Source: an uncultured Flammeovirgaceae bacterium (GTDB lineage Bacteria > Bacteroidota > Bacteroidia > Cytophagales > Cyclobacteriaceae). From it: 64,000 bases of DNA. Location: the NCBI GenBank assembly GCA_937899105.1, contig CALBPF010000040.1, forward strand, positions 1 through 64,000. The letters are read 5' to 3'. A program made the translations under genes and the position numbers. How positions within the stretch are numbered: position 1 is the stretch's first letter; every line of letters starts with the position of its first letter. Below the pieces are notes generated by a model. The model made no database searches. It saw nothing but the letters and a program-made list of their open reading frames with translations, and had not been told where the DNA came from. Below, piece by piece: positions 16,909 through 27,075 of the stretch.

Positions 16909-19190
16909 AGAGAGCACTAACCATATCGCTCCTACTGTTCTCCTTTTTCATAAACAAAGGATTCGCCCAAACTTTCCCCGTTCAGGCGTCCACTACCATA
17001 GTGCCACCGTATTCTACCTATTTGGCAGACTATGTGGCTCCTGGGTCCGAGCGTTTAGCGCTGAATATCTTCTTGGCCGATGTTAACCGTCCCGAGTTAA
17101 GGACACGACTGCGCTTAAGAATTGAAGGTCAAGGTATGTTAATAGAAACAAAGCCCGAGTATTTACCACCTCCGCTGATCTTGCAAGGAGGAGTGCCGGA
17201 ACGCTTAATTGCTACTGACCTGGCCGATTATTTCCTGCCGGGAAACCTGAATTTTCAAGGTATCACCCGACAACAATTTGAACGGACTGGACAGCTGCCG
17301 GAAGGCCTGTACCAATTTTGTTTTGAAGTACTGGAGTATAACAGGGGAGTAAAAGTATCTAATTCAGCCTGTACCATGGCATGGTTGATATTGAACGATC
17401 CTCCAATTATCAATTTTCCGAGGCAAGGGGAGAAGCTGCGTCCACAGGATCCACAGTACATCACTTTCCAATGGACACCGAGACATACGGGATCGCCAAA
17501 CTCAGCCTTCAGCACAGAATACGAATTTTCGCTGGTAGAACTATGGCCAAAAACCCGCAATCCTAATGATGCCATACTTACGACCCCACCTATTTTTGAG
17601 ACTACCACCCAAAGTACGACTCTGATCTATGGCCCGGCGGAAACACCGCTTGTTCTAGGTAGAAGTTACGCTTTCAGGGTGAGAGCTAAAGCCATGACGG
17701 GTATAGATGAGCTCGATCTTTTTAAGAATCAGGGCTATAGCGAAGCAATTGGGTTTATTTACGGAGATGCTTGTACGTTACCAGTCAATATAACCGCTGA
17801 AGCAGTGAATAGCGGCAAATTTAGTGTTTCCTGGGAGCCCAATGTTAACCATACCAACTTCGGGATTCGTTATCGTAAGGCCAATGATCCTCAAGCCGAG
17901 TGGTATGAAGAGACTACCTATTTACAGGACCTCGAGGTTAGCGGTTTACAGGCCGAAACAGTGTATGAGTATCAGGTACTGGCAGGTTGTGGGCCGTTTT
18001 TCAGTGAGTACAGCCCGATAGCTAGTATCACTACTGAAGCTCTGCCGGATGTTAATTATAGTTGTGGGTTGCCTCTTGAACAAATCAGCCTCGCAAATAA
18101 TCAACCCATAGCATCTCTTAATGTGGGAGACGTGATTTTAGCAGGTGATTTTACAGTCAAAATCACCGAGATAACTGCTGGTGGAGATCGCTTTACAGGT
18201 AAGGGAAGTGCAAAGGTGCCTTTTTTAGACGACCTCACCGTGAATGTTAAATTTCAAAATATCAGTGTCAATGAAGAGTATAGAATGTACGCCGGATATA
18301 TGGATGTTCATGGCATTGGGCTAGATGTATTACCGGGGGACGTATCTGATTTTTTGGATGAACTGGATGAAACACTAGATGAGATAGACGAAGTTTTGGA
18401 CGATGTTGATGACGTTCTGGATCAGATAGATGATGCAATTAATGTGGTGGACGAAATATTAGATGAAATTGATGATTATCTGCCCGACGACATTCTGGAT
18501 GAAATAGAAGATGCTAAAACTGAAATAGCAGAAGCCCGTAACGCGGTAAAAACTGCGTCTACTCCAGAAGCAAAGGAGCAGGCTAAGGTGGAGCTAAAGG
18601 AGGCCAAGAAAAAGCTACGCGATGGGGTAAAGAAGGCTATTGGCCATTACGGTAAAGTACTTGGAGAACTGTTGAAAGTTGTGAAGGAGGTTATACAAGC
18701 GTTAGGTAAAGATACAAAAGAAGCCATAGATAATCTTTTAGCTAAAAAGCCTGAGACAAGTGAAGATGCAAACAAAGCCGCTCAAGATATATTGGATGAC
18801 CGCGAAGATGTTAATATCAATGGAGGAAGTGGAGGAAGCTCAGGGAGTGTTGAAGCCCTGGAACCAGGTTCCAATGAAGAGATACTCAGTGATGATGATA
18901 TAGAAGCGCTGCGTCAAGACCCTAAGATTGCGGCGTATATGGATAAACTGCTTGCTTTGGAGGAACTAATAAAAGTTCTGAATCGATATGAAGGGATTTA
19001 TCAAAATGTTGACCGGTGGCTTAATGAAAGTGGTGCACTTGAAGACTTGCTGAAGTCATTAAAAGACCGGATAGATGCCGATCCCCAGCTTGTTCAAAAG
19101 ATAAAAAGCAAGAGCTTCGATGGTGTATTTAAGGCTAAAATGAGGGAAATAATAGAGAAATATCTATTTGATAATGAGACTGATAACTGA
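16905..19190 (+). CDS. Secreted FN3/TANFOR-like protein with acidic helical stretch
   Basis: A 761-aa secreted protein with a signal peptide (RALTISLLLFSFFINKGFAQ). Residues 25-160 form a beta-rich N-terminal module (ASTTIVPPYSTYLADYVAPG) that resembles what is called TANFOR in Bacteroidota, assigned from memory. Residues 175-285 look Ig/FN3-like and about 290-380 is an FN3 domain (GKFSVSWEPNVNHTNFGIRY). Residues 480-545 are extremely Asp/Glu-rich with Leu/Ile/Val every third or fourth position (LDEIDEVLDDVDDVLDQ), followed by Lys-rich helices and a short Gly/Ser linker (GGSGGSSGS). The start is GTG, overlapping the stop of the GxxExxY gene. Probably a structural or adaptor component for the toxin encoded next. 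Confidence 0.6.
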   Translation: MKRALTISLLLFSFFINKGFAQTFPVQASTTIVPPYSTYLADYVAPGSERLALNIFLADVNRPELRTRLRLRIEGQGMLIETKPEYLPPPLILQGGVPERLIATDLADYFLPGNLNFQGITRQQFERTGQLPEGLYQFCFEVLEYNRGVKVSNSACTMAWLILNDPPIINFPRQGEKLRPQDPQYITFQWTPRHTGSPNSAFSTEYEFSLVELWPKTRNPNDAILTTPPIFETTTQSTTLIYGPAETPLVLGRSYAFRVRAKAMTGIDELDLFKNQGYSEAIGFIYGDACTLPVNITAEAVNSGKFSVSWEPNVNHTNFGIRYRKANDPQAEWYEETTYLQDLEVSGLQAETVYEYQVLAGCGPFFSEYSPIASITTEALPDVNYSCGLPLEQISLANNQPIASLNVGDVILAGDFTVKITEITAGGDRFTGKGSAKVPFLDDLTVNVKFQNISVNEEYRMYAGYMDVHGIGLDVLPGDVSDFLDELDETLDEIDEVLDDVDDVLDQIDDAINVVDEILDEIDDYLPDDILDEIEDAKTEIAEARNAVKTASTPEAKEQAKVELKEAKKKLRDGVKKAIGHYGKVLGELLKVVKEVIQALGKDTKEAIDNLLAKKPETSEDANKAAQDILDDREDVNINGGSGGSSGSVEALEPGSNEEILSDDDIEALRQDPKIAAYMDKLLALEELIKVLNRYEGIYQNVDRWLNESGALEDLLKSLKDRIDADPQLVQKIKSKSFDGVFKAKMREIIEKYLFDNETDN

Positions 19191-19191
19191 T

Positions 19192-21933
19192 ATGCGAAAA
19201 ACATTTGTACTCATGTTTTCGGTTTTGTTGTCTGTTCTAAGTGGCAGGGCGGAGTTACTCCGTAACGAGAGCTCTTCTTTCAAAAGAGCAACCGTCTTAA
19301 TTAAAAGAAAGAACGATGCTTCTATTTATTCCTATGGGCATGAATTGCGTAAGCTGTTTTACTATCATCAATTACACAAATTAAAAAGTGCACAACAAGC
19401 CGTTCAATCGTCTTTGACCAGAACCCAAATAGCTCAATCATTTGAATGGTCAGAACCAGAAATAAATGATAAAAGGTTAAATGTAGCTGTCAAAGCAATA
19501 AATAAACAAATTGATTTCAACAATGATTTATTGCGAACAGATCGAAATTCGGAAACCAGTTACATAGTTGATTTAAGGGCTTCTACTAACTCAGCGGCCT
19601 TTTTAGACGATGAAGCGCTCTTGAGCATGAATCAAAAGTTGCAGGTTATCAATCAAAATTCTTCAACAGATGAGACCAAACCGGCTTGTTATGTACTACT
19701 CAATATGTTTTTTCCTGCTGATGAGTATATACAATCAGTTTCAGGACTTGATAAGGAAGCCTACCTTAAGAAATATACCCAGGAACTTTATGACCGAAGT
19801 CAACTGAGCGCAAATGGTATCCTGCTAAATATAGAGTCTTTTCTAAGCATTAAAGAACTGAGGACTGTATTTGATGAAAAGGAAAAGACCACAAAAGAAA
19901 AACCAACCTTTACTCTGACTTATCATCCTTTTGTTGGCATTGGAAGTAAACTTAAGGACAGCTCATATGATGCGCTTATTGAAGGCGGATTAACTGAAAC
20001 GAGTAAAAACTTTGAGTTTGCCGTTCAAGGGGCTTCTACTTCCGCGAATAAGCCTCACCGGGCTGATGTTTTGTCTGCTTATGTGAGCAAGGTAGCTCAG
20101 ATTATTGAAAAGATATCTTCCGGGGACAGTAGCTTTTTCGAGGATGAAACTAACTCTGAGTTTTTTGTGGAATTGGAGCTAAATGATGTTGAAAAATCCG
20201 AGCTTGAAAAAGTACTGGCCGAACCTAATACCAGCCCAAGCTTGACAAGTAATTTAAAAGACTATGCTGGGGTAAGTAATTTTCTTCAGCGGCTATTTGG
20301 CAACTATTATAGTCGGTTATTTAGTGAACCTGAAGGACTTAATTTAAAGGTAATTACTACCAGTGCTTATAATACACACAAAGGGCAGAATGCCATACAA
20401 TTAGTTAAGGAGGAGACTCTCAACCCGAATACGTTGCTATTAGGGCTGCATTTTTTAGATACGCCTAACAGTAATTCTGAAAAAGTTTCGATTCGCTTCA
20501 CTGCAAAGTATGGGAGCCAGTTTGATAAGCAAGTCAAAGAACAACTTGATAATGTTTGGGAAGACATTGGTCTTTTAAAATGGACCGATCAAATCAAGGA
20601 TATTGATGATAAGGCTTACAGCGACTTCATATTTATCCTGGATGCGGCATCGGAGTTTTTAGAGCAAATACGAATTCCCAAAACATGGTGGGACGGTGAT
20701 AACTGGTACAATTTGGATCCCTTTGCATCAGGTGTAATCAATGGTATTTTAGATGATGTCACGGGTCTTCTTCAACTTGTTGTATTGGGTGGAAAAGCCT
20801 CGGCTTCAATTGCTCACTTCGGTGTTCAAATACGTCTGTTTGCTTATGAGTTAGCTACTAACGATACAAAGCGAACACAGGTACTGGCAGAGTTAGAAGA
20901 AATTAAGGAAAACTTATTCCCAATTCTCAAAAATGGTGCTCTCGGCTTCATAACATTCTTTTCTGAATTAGAAATACCGGATACTACGTTAATCAAGAAC
21001 TTCCAATTTTTCTTCCCCAAAGGTGTAGGATATGGCTTGACGGCCGAAGAACAGCTGACCCATATCAATAATATTGAGGCCTTAAATGAAGGCGATCCAG
21101 GGAGTATAAAAGAGTTAGTACTCAACTTCAGTCCTTTTGTATTAGCGCTGAACAGCGATGCGGAGATTCTAAAAGTAGCATTTGCTTTCGAGTTGGGTAA
21201 AACAGCCTGGGAGAAAGTGCAAGAGATGAGCGCTCGAGAAATTGAGTATTATACTGGGTATGCTGCGGTTCAGGTGGCGTTATGTTTTGTCGGAGTTACT
21301 GAAATTGTTGCCATAGTAAAAGGCGCTAATGCAGCAGCTAAAACATTCAAATTAGCGGATGACCTTGCTTCTGGGTTAAAAGCGATCAAAAACTCGGGTG
21401 AAAAAACCCTTGCCGGCTTTATCACTCGATTGAAGGTTTTTCTAAAGAGCTTTGATAAAACACCGGATACTGCGGGTGTTAATCGAGTTAAGAATAGGCT
21501 TAGAAATGCTACGCAGAAATTTGATGATTATGTCAAAACCCTCAAAACTAAAGTTAATCCAAGGAAAGATTTACCAGATGGTGCTTTTGAAAGAAGAGTT
21601 ACTGGGGATGACATTCAATATGAGGCTCTGGGTGGTGGCGAGAAAATTTGGGCAGACGGTGTTAACTCCTCAAGAAGAGCATTGTTGGACGCAAAGCATA
21701 ATCCGGGTAACTTTTATACACTTGATAGCTACAATCAGAAACCCTTTTTATACGGAGACTTGGAGGAAGAATTCAGACGTTACGGTCGGATAATTGCTGA
21801 TGAGTCTAATCCTACAGAAGAATTAATAATATATATAAGTAGAGAAAGTGAGAATAGCGTTTCTCTATTCGAGCATCTAGCAGTAAAGTATAACGTCCCC
21901 ATAAAAGTTGAGTTAGTACCTTGGACACCTTAA
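19192..21933 (+). CDS. Secreted polymorphic-toxin-like protein with C-terminal PD-(D/E)XK nuclease-like domain
   Basis: A 913-aa protein from the preferred ATG, 1 nt after the upstream stop; an upstream TTG at 19168 is possible but spoils the signal peptide (RKTFVLMFSVLLSVLSGRA). Residues 30-680 match no family I know. Residues 685-710 are hydrophobic (YYTGYAAVQVALCFVGVTEI), a common pre-toxin feature, then a basic linker. Residues 794-913 look like a restriction-endonuclease-fold toxin: Glu811 (YEALGGG), Asp822 (WADGVN), Asp833-x-Lys835 (LLDAKH), and a strand-helix-strand end with ELIIYISRE. It has no T9SS sorting domain. A small acidic gene follows 2 nt later, as expected for toxin plus immunity. 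The toxin call is inferred from motif order and context. Confidence 0.62.
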   Translation: MRKTFVLMFSVLLSVLSGRAELLRNESSSFKRATVLIKRKNDASIYSYGHELRKLFYYHQLHKLKSAQQAVQSSLTRTQIAQSFEWSEPEINDKRLNVAVKAINKQIDFNNDLLRTDRNSETSYIVDLRASTNSAAFLDDEALLSMNQKLQVINQNSSTDETKPACYVLLNMFFPADEYIQSVSGLDKEAYLKKYTQELYDRSQLSANGILLNIESFLSIKELRTVFDEKEKTTKEKPTFTLTYHPFVGIGSKLKDSSYDALIEGGLTETSKNFEFAVQGASTSANKPHRADVLSAYVSKVAQIIEKISSGDSSFFEDETNSEFFVELELNDVEKSELEKVLAEPNTSPSLTSNLKDYAGVSNFLQRLFGNYYSRLFSEPEGLNLKVITTSAYNTHKGQNAIQLVKEETLNPNTLLLGLHFLDTPNSNSEKVSIRFTAKYGSQFDKQVKEQLDNVWEDIGLLKWTDQIKDIDDKAYSDFIFILDAASEFLEQIRIPKTWWDGDNWYNLDPFASGVINGILDDVTGLLQLVVLGGKASASIAHFGVQIRLFAYELATNDTKRTQVLAELEEIKENLFPILKNGALGFITFFSELEIPDTTLIKNFQFFFPKGVGYGLTAEEQLTHINNIEALNEGDPGSIKELVLNFSPFVLALNSDAEILKVAFAFELGKTAWEKVQEMSAREIEYYTGYAAVQVALCFVGVTEIVAIVKGANAAAKTFKLADDLASGLKAIKNSGEKTLAGFITRLKVFLKSFDKTPDTAGVNRVKNRLRNATQKFDDYVKTLKTKVNPRKDLPDGAFERRVTGDDIQYEALGGGEKIWADGVNSSRRALLDAKHNPGNFYTLDSYNQKPFLYGDLEEEFRRYGRIIADESNPTEELIIYISRESENSVSLFEHLAVKYNVPIKVELVPWTP

Positions 21934-21935
21934 AA

Positions 21936-22355
21936 ATGGAAACAAAACTATTTGCATTTAATGAGAATGGTCTTATTTCATCTGACGCCTTAGATGATTT
22001 TGTTGAAGATCTTCAGAGTCATTCAAGATTCGAATTCAAAATATTTAATAAATCTGATATAGATACCAACACGACTGTTTTCAAGAAAGCTTCATTAGAA
22101 GGGCTTGAGTTCATCATGTATGATCATGGATATGTAATGAAGTTAGAAGGAGAAATCGTTAATGTCATTTTCTTGTTGAAGGAGCTGGATGAAATTATTC
22201 CAAATGACAAGGAGTTCTTTTTAAGTCCCATACAAGCCATTAGAAATACGCAGGAGAATAGATACCCGAGGGGAGCTGACCTGCAACAGATCGGAAGGTT
22301 TCTTGACGGTCTATTTAATAATTATGATTATTCAAATGCTTTAAAAAATAGTTAA
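21936..22355 (+). CDS. Putative immunity protein
   Basis: A 139-aa cytoplasmic-type protein without signal peptide or membrane segment, starting at the ATG 2 nt after the toxin stop (an in-frame TTG at 21921 would overlap the toxin and is less likely). It is acidic overall (DALDDFVEDLQSH, FLLKELDEIIPNDKE). No family is recognised. Size, acidity, lack of export signal and position directly behind a nuclease-like C-terminal domain are what is expected of a cognate immunity protein that shields the producer. By eye this stretch looks more AT-rich than the downstream genes, which would fit exchange of toxin tip and immunity gene as a unit. Confidence 0.5.
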   Translation: METKLFAFNENGLISSDALDDFVEDLQSHSRFEFKIFNKSDIDTNTTVFKKASLEGLEFIMYDHGYVMKLEGEIVNVIFLLKELDEIIPNDKEFFLSPIQAIRNTQENRYPRGADLQQIGRFLDGLFNNYDYSNALKNS

Positions 22356-22395
22356 TGTCCCAACCACAAAATATTAGTTGGATTCAAATCTAAAA

Positions 22396-25221
22396 ATGAA
22401 AAAAACTTTACTCACATACTGTCTCTTACTTCTAACCTTCACCCCACTCTGGGCCACGACCGGAACGGGTGAAGGCGAAAAGAAAGACAAGGCTTCTAAG
22501 GAAACGGCTTCTGTTCCTACACCAACTCCTGCAGCCTTAGCCACCCGCCAGTTCACAGAGTTGGAGCATTACTTTGAAGAGGAGGCTGTTGTAGATGAAC
22601 CAGAGTTTTTACCAGAAGGTCCCGTTTTTTCTAATGACCCTATTGATTCCGCTAAATACTTCGTTGCTAAAGCTCAAGAAGCCATTGAGCAGGTTCGATC
22701 ACTTCGGAAATTCATAGGTTATCTGGATGGGGAGTCGTTGCTGGATTTACCGGTAGGAATTCACAAGGAAATAGGAGGCCATGCTTATGATATCGCGATT
22801 ACAGACATCCGTCTAAAGCCTCAATATGCCGAGCTTGAAGTGTACATGCAGTTCACCGTCCCTCAAAATGGGAAGGTTTTAACATTCAGAGGTACAGGAA
22901 TAAAATTCACTAAAGCTGGAGGTATCGTAGGTGATGCTGCTTTAGAACTGGTCACCGATTATACAATAAATCTCGATGGTGATAAATCACAGATAGTTTT
23001 AAAAGGAGGCGGTAATTCGGTATCCGGAACAGGGACCTTTGCTAGATTCGACTGTAGTGGCTTCCTGGAGATGGGGCTGGATGCTCAGGTGAAGTTTTCG
23101 AGGGATTTGCTGGTTCCTGAAGACGCGAATGGTAATCGCACAAGTGGGAATGTGGAAGCCAGTTTTGGCACGGTCATAAAAAGCTGGAATGATCTTATTG
23201 TGCAGATAGACATGCCGGCATTTCAGGTAACGAGCCTGGAAGGCGTAGGTATTACAGTTAGGGATGCTGTTTTTGACTTTAGTGATCATCGCAATGCACC
23301 AGCTGTCAAATTTCCTGAAGGCTACCAGTCACCAGCGATACTTTCCGGCACGCCTAATTTGTGGAGAGGATTTTACTTAAGGGAACTATCTGTTCGCCTT
23401 CCGCAGCAATTTGAAAAGCGAGGTTCTACGGAACGCACCAGCTTTGCCGCTTACGACGTGCTCATCGACAATATGGGCTTCTCAGGTCTTCTTGAAGGCA
23501 AAGCGCTGATCAATACGGGAGAAGGAAATATGAGTGGGTGGTCTTATTCGCTGGATTCACTCGGCATTGCGTTAGAAGCTAATCAAATTAAACAGGCCGG
23601 ATTTAATGGTGATTTGGTCATTCCTATTGCTAATGAACAGCGGCCTTTTGAATACACGGCTTTAATTAATCCTGGTAACGAATATATCTTCAATGTAGAG
23701 GCAGCAGAAGATATGCAGTTTGATGTATTTAAAACCAGCAGCGTAGAGATCTACGAGGCTTCTTACCTGGAAATAAAAGTAGCAGAAGGGAAATTCAGAC
23801 CGAAAGCCAATTTGCATGGTCGAATGGATATCAATGCTCCGATGAGCGAAGGTAGTTCATCCCAATCCGCCCAATTAGCGGCCATTACTTTTGAAAATTT
23901 ACAGCTACAAACCGTTAAGCCTTACCTACAGGTAGGAGACTTTTCCTTTGGTTCCGAGGCAGCTGAACAGGCCATGGCTAACTTCCCCGTAAGTATCAAT
24001 AACATTGGTTTAAGAACGGTTTCTGAAACAGAGGTAGGATTGGATTTTGACTTGATCGTTAACCTCAATGAATCCTTTGGGGGAGAAGCAGGCCTTACCA
24101 TCCTTGGTAACCTGTCAGATAATGGTGAAGGGCAACGTTGGAGGTACAAAAAGCTACAGGTCAATGATATCAGTGTTGATATCGATCAGGGGGCCTTTAA
24201 GTTCTACGGCAGGTTACAATTCTTTCGTGATGACGATGTCTATGGCAACGGATTTAATGGGGTAATTGATGCTACATTCAATCCCGGTATAAAAGTGCAG
24301 GCGACAGCTATCTTCGGTGCGGTTAATGGCACCCGTTTTTGGTACGCAGATGCATTAGCTTCTTTTCCAACCGCAATACCCGTGGTTCCGCCATTTGGAA
24401 TAAACGGATTTGGAGGCGGTGCCTACTATCATATGAAGATGGACAATGAAGGAATAGGTTCGGATTACGGAAGGACTGCTTCAGGCACTGTTTACGTACC
24501 GGATGGAAATGCCGGGCTCGGGTTAAAGGCTACCATCGCATTTGCCACAGTCGGTAGTGAGTCGGTCATCAATGGTGACGCCACTTATGAAATGGCATTT
24601 TATACTGGTGGAGGGCTACGTAGCATCACATTCACGGGCAATATGTTCATTGTTACTCCTCCCATCGGTGGAGAAATGCTGGCTCGCATGGAGGAGAAAA
24701 CCCAGAAGATGGTAGAGGTGGTAGAAAAGTATGAAAATAGTATGGCGGCCGGGATTTTACCTGATGACCCTCAGACTATTAAAGAAATTCATGGTCAGAT
24801 TGGAGCCGCCGCCGGTAAACGTGGAAGCATTTCAGCACATGTTAAAATTGTGCTGGATTTTGAGAACAGATCACTGCATGCTAATATGGAAATGTATGTG
24901 AATGTGGCAGGCGGTATTATTAAGGGAGTAGGCCCGGGCGGACGTGCCGGATGGGCAGTACTGCACTATGGGCCTGATGATTGGTATTTTTATTTAGGCA
25001 CTCCTGAGGATAGAATTGGGGTAAGCGCAGGAGTTGGCCCTATTCGAGCCGAACTAACATCATATTTTATGGTTGGAACTAAAATTCCAGGAAGCCCACC
25101 CCCACCGGAAATCGTCTCAGATATACTCGGTGGCATTGACCTTGATTATATGGCCGACGAAAACGCCTTGGGCTTAGGAAAGGGGATAGGGTTTGGCTCA
25201 GCAGTTATTGTAGATACCTGA
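22396..25221 (+). CDS. Large secreted beta-rich protein, N-terminal part (ends at in-frame TGA)
   Basis: A 941-aa product from the ATG that opens a clear signal peptide (KKTLLTYCLLLLTFTPLWAT); an upstream TTG at 22378 is a poorer start. A low-complexity Thr/Pro/Ala/Glu linker (about 20-60) precedes a long beta-rich region with repeated elements such as GFSGLLEGKALINTGEGNM, KFYGRLQFFRDDDVYGNGF and GINGFGGGAYYHMKM. No family is recognised. The reading frame stops at TGA 25219-25221 inside a region that looks continuous with the next ORF in the same frame (GIGFGSAVIVDT, stop, DLTFLIFYARFQAGLGF). It is best read as the first 941 codons of a ~1,559-codon gene. Confidence 0.65.
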   Translation: MKKTLLTYCLLLLTFTPLWATTGTGEGEKKDKASKETASVPTPTPAALATRQFTELEHYFEEEAVVDEPEFLPEGPVFSNDPIDSAKYFVAKAQEAIEQVRSLRKFIGYLDGESLLDLPVGIHKEIGGHAYDIAITDIRLKPQYAELEVYMQFTVPQNGKVLTFRGTGIKFTKAGGIVGDAALELVTDYTINLDGDKSQIVLKGGGNSVSGTGTFARFDCSGFLEMGLDAQVKFSRDLLVPEDANGNRTSGNVEASFGTVIKSWNDLIVQIDMPAFQVTSLEGVGITVRDAVFDFSDHRNAPAVKFPEGYQSPAILSGTPNLWRGFYLRELSVRLPQQFEKRGSTERTSFAAYDVLIDNMGFSGLLEGKALINTGEGNMSGWSYSLDSLGIALEANQIKQAGFNGDLVIPIANEQRPFEYTALINPGNEYIFNVEAAEDMQFDVFKTSSVEIYEASYLEIKVAEGKFRPKANLHGRMDINAPMSEGSSSQSAQLAAITFENLQLQTVKPYLQVGDFSFGSEAAEQAMANFPVSINNIGLRTVSETEVGLDFDLIVNLNESFGGEAGLTILGNLSDNGEGQRWRYKKLQVNDISVDIDQGAFKFYGRLQFFRDDDVYGNGFNGVIDATFNPGIKVQATAIFGAVNGTRFWYADALASFPTAIPVVPPFGINGFGGGAYYHMKMDNEGIGSDYGRTASGTVYVPDGNAGLGLKATIAFATVGSESVINGDATYEMAFYTGGGLRSITFTGNMFIVTPPIGGEMLARMEEKTQKMVEVVEKYENSMAAGILPDDPQTIKEIHGQIGAAAGKRGSISAHVKIVLDFENRSLHANMEMYVNVAGGIIKGVGPGGRAGWAVLHYGPDDWYFYLGTPEDRIGVSAGVGPIRAELTSYFMVGTKIPGSPPPPEIVSDILGGIDLDYMADENALGLGKGIGFGSAVIVDT
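25219..25221 (+). other. In-frame TGA interrupting a ~1,559-codon reading frame
   Basis: The frame beginning at 22396 is open to 27075 except for this single TGA. The 19 codons between it and the first downstream ATG (25279) contain no stop and encode protein-like sequence (TFLIFYARFQAGLGFD). One substitution such as GGA or CGA to TGA would explain it. A sequencing error or natural readthrough cannot be excluded from sequence alone. Confidence 0.85.
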
Positions 25222-25278
25222 GATCTCACTTTTCTTATCTTCTACGCCCGCTTTCAGGCAGGTTTAGGGTTTGATATT

Positions 25279-27075
25279 ATGCTTAAAAACTACGGTGACA
25301 ATGTACGATGTAAGGGCCGATCTGATCCATTAGGTATTAATGGTTGGTATGCTAATGGGCAGGCCTATGCCTACTTTGATGGCAAAATCGGTATTAGGAT
25401 CAGGATCTTTGGTAAACGTAGAAAAATTGAAATACTGAGTATTGGTGCAGCCGCTGTACTGCAGGCGAAATTGCCGAATCCTTTCTGGATGCGTGGCATT
25501 GTTGGGGGAAGGTTTAGAGTGCTTGGAGGGCTGGTAAAGGGGAACTGCCGGTTTGAGGTAACCATAGGAGAAGAGTGCGAAATTATTGGAGGTAGTGCAC
25601 TTCAGGGGGTGGATGTCATTGCCGAGGTTACACCTAATGATGGCCAACGTGAAGTAGATGTTTTCTCAACACCACAGGTTGTTTTCAATATGCCCGTCGA
25701 AAAAGAATTTGAATTGATCGATGTCGATGATGTCAAAAAGAAGTTTCGTATAAAACTTGATGAGTTTAAACTGGTGAGTAATGGTTATACTATCCCCGGT
25801 GATCTGGAATGGAATACAGACAAAGATGTGGTTGTATTTAATGCTTTTGATGTATTTCCTTCCGAGGAGGACGTAAATGTTTCAGCTCAGGTAAGCTTTG
25901 AAGAGTATACTTCCGGCCGGTGGGTTCCTGTATTCATCGACGGGAAAAAATACGTGGAGGCGAGCAATACCAAGTTTGCATCAGGGAAGGCTCCGGATCA
26001 TATTCCCGTAAACAATATTGAGTATAGTTATCCTGTGCTGAGTCAATTAAATTTCTATAAAGATGAGTACCCTTCCGGTTACATTAAGTTAAAAAGGGGT
26101 CAACCCTATCTTTTTGAAGAAGACCCCGATCAATGGGAGCAGGTAGGCCGGTTCACAAACTCCAGCGGAGCGCAATCATTCTTTGATTATAGTTACTCTA
26201 CCGGTGACAGGGAAGTGCGTTTCAATCTTCCTGAAAATCTACAAAAAGGTACTATTTATGCGTTGGATCTTGTGAACCTGCCGGCTGGCGATCAAGGAGC
26301 CATTGATCGAAATGTTTCTGCCAGAACTTCAAAATTGGCGAATGAAGGTGGAAAGATAGATACTGAGATCACTACTAAGGAGGCTGAGGGCACAATTAGC
26401 GAGCTACAAGAACAATCCATTTTCGGGAGTTACATAAGAACTAGTAAGTTCAGTACGCTACGAGAAAAACTCAATACTGCCGATATGTCTCAGCAATGGA
26501 GATGGCCCATACGCAGTGGGGTGCATGAGTTGGGTAAATCAATTAAAGCAGCTGAATTGTTTGATAACGCTGAGTTAAATGGACCTAACGGTCAAGCGCC
26601 TATGATCCAATATGAGGCTGTTTTGACTAACAATCGCTATTTCGATGAGTATATGTATCCGATCACATACCAAGGTTATCCACTTCAAGGCAAATTCCGT
26701 GTCAACTGGCGTGAAGAACAGCCAATGGGAGTACCACCTGCACGGGCTGTCTTCATCAGGCAACATCCAAATACGGATCTCATTCTTACAGAATCTGATA
26801 TAGCATCAGGTCAGGTTATCACTTCGGGCTTATCGGCAGCATTCATTTACAATTTGTCACACTACTATCAGCAGGACCTATCCAACCTGCAAAATCAAGT
26901 GGCTAATTATTATGTAGATAGTGGAGATGTAAGTCAACGCTTGCAGTTTTTACTTACATCTCCATTTCCCCGGATTCTTGGAGGGCCATATGATGTCAAA
27001 GTAAGATATGTATTGCCCGGAAAGAATATCGTGGCTAGCGAACAAATGATTACCATAACTAACCCTGTGGAATAG
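25279..27075 (+). pseudogene. C-terminal part of the interrupted large secreted protein
   Basis: 598 codons from the first ATG after the in-frame TGA (617 codons counted from the TGA). It has no signal peptide, so on its own it could not be exported like every neighbour except the cassette and immunity proteins. That argues it is the severed C-terminus of the upstream gene. It begins with aromatic/Gly-rich strands (NGWYANGQAYAYFDGKIGIR), then an Ig-like stretch with FSTPQVVFNMPVEKEFELID (about 125-145), resembling adhesin-type beta-sandwiches. The natural C-terminus ends at TAG 27073-27075, directly abutting the next ATG. It could still be translated by reinitiation, but would then be cytoplasmic. 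Confidence 0.6.

Noticed and set aside
22374..22556. Minus-strand 60-aa ORF over the signal-peptide region of the large protein
   Set aside because: It is a shadow of the plus-strand gene and has no domain or start context.
25219..25221. Selenocysteine codon
   Set aside because: No SECIS-like hairpin is apparent after the TGA, the protein is not a redox family, and no Sec machinery is visible; a nonsense change or sequencing error is simpler.
25279..27075. Independent functional gene starting at 25279
   Set aside because: No signal peptide and no ribosome-binding site stand out, and the same frame continues open up to the TGA with protein-like sequence.
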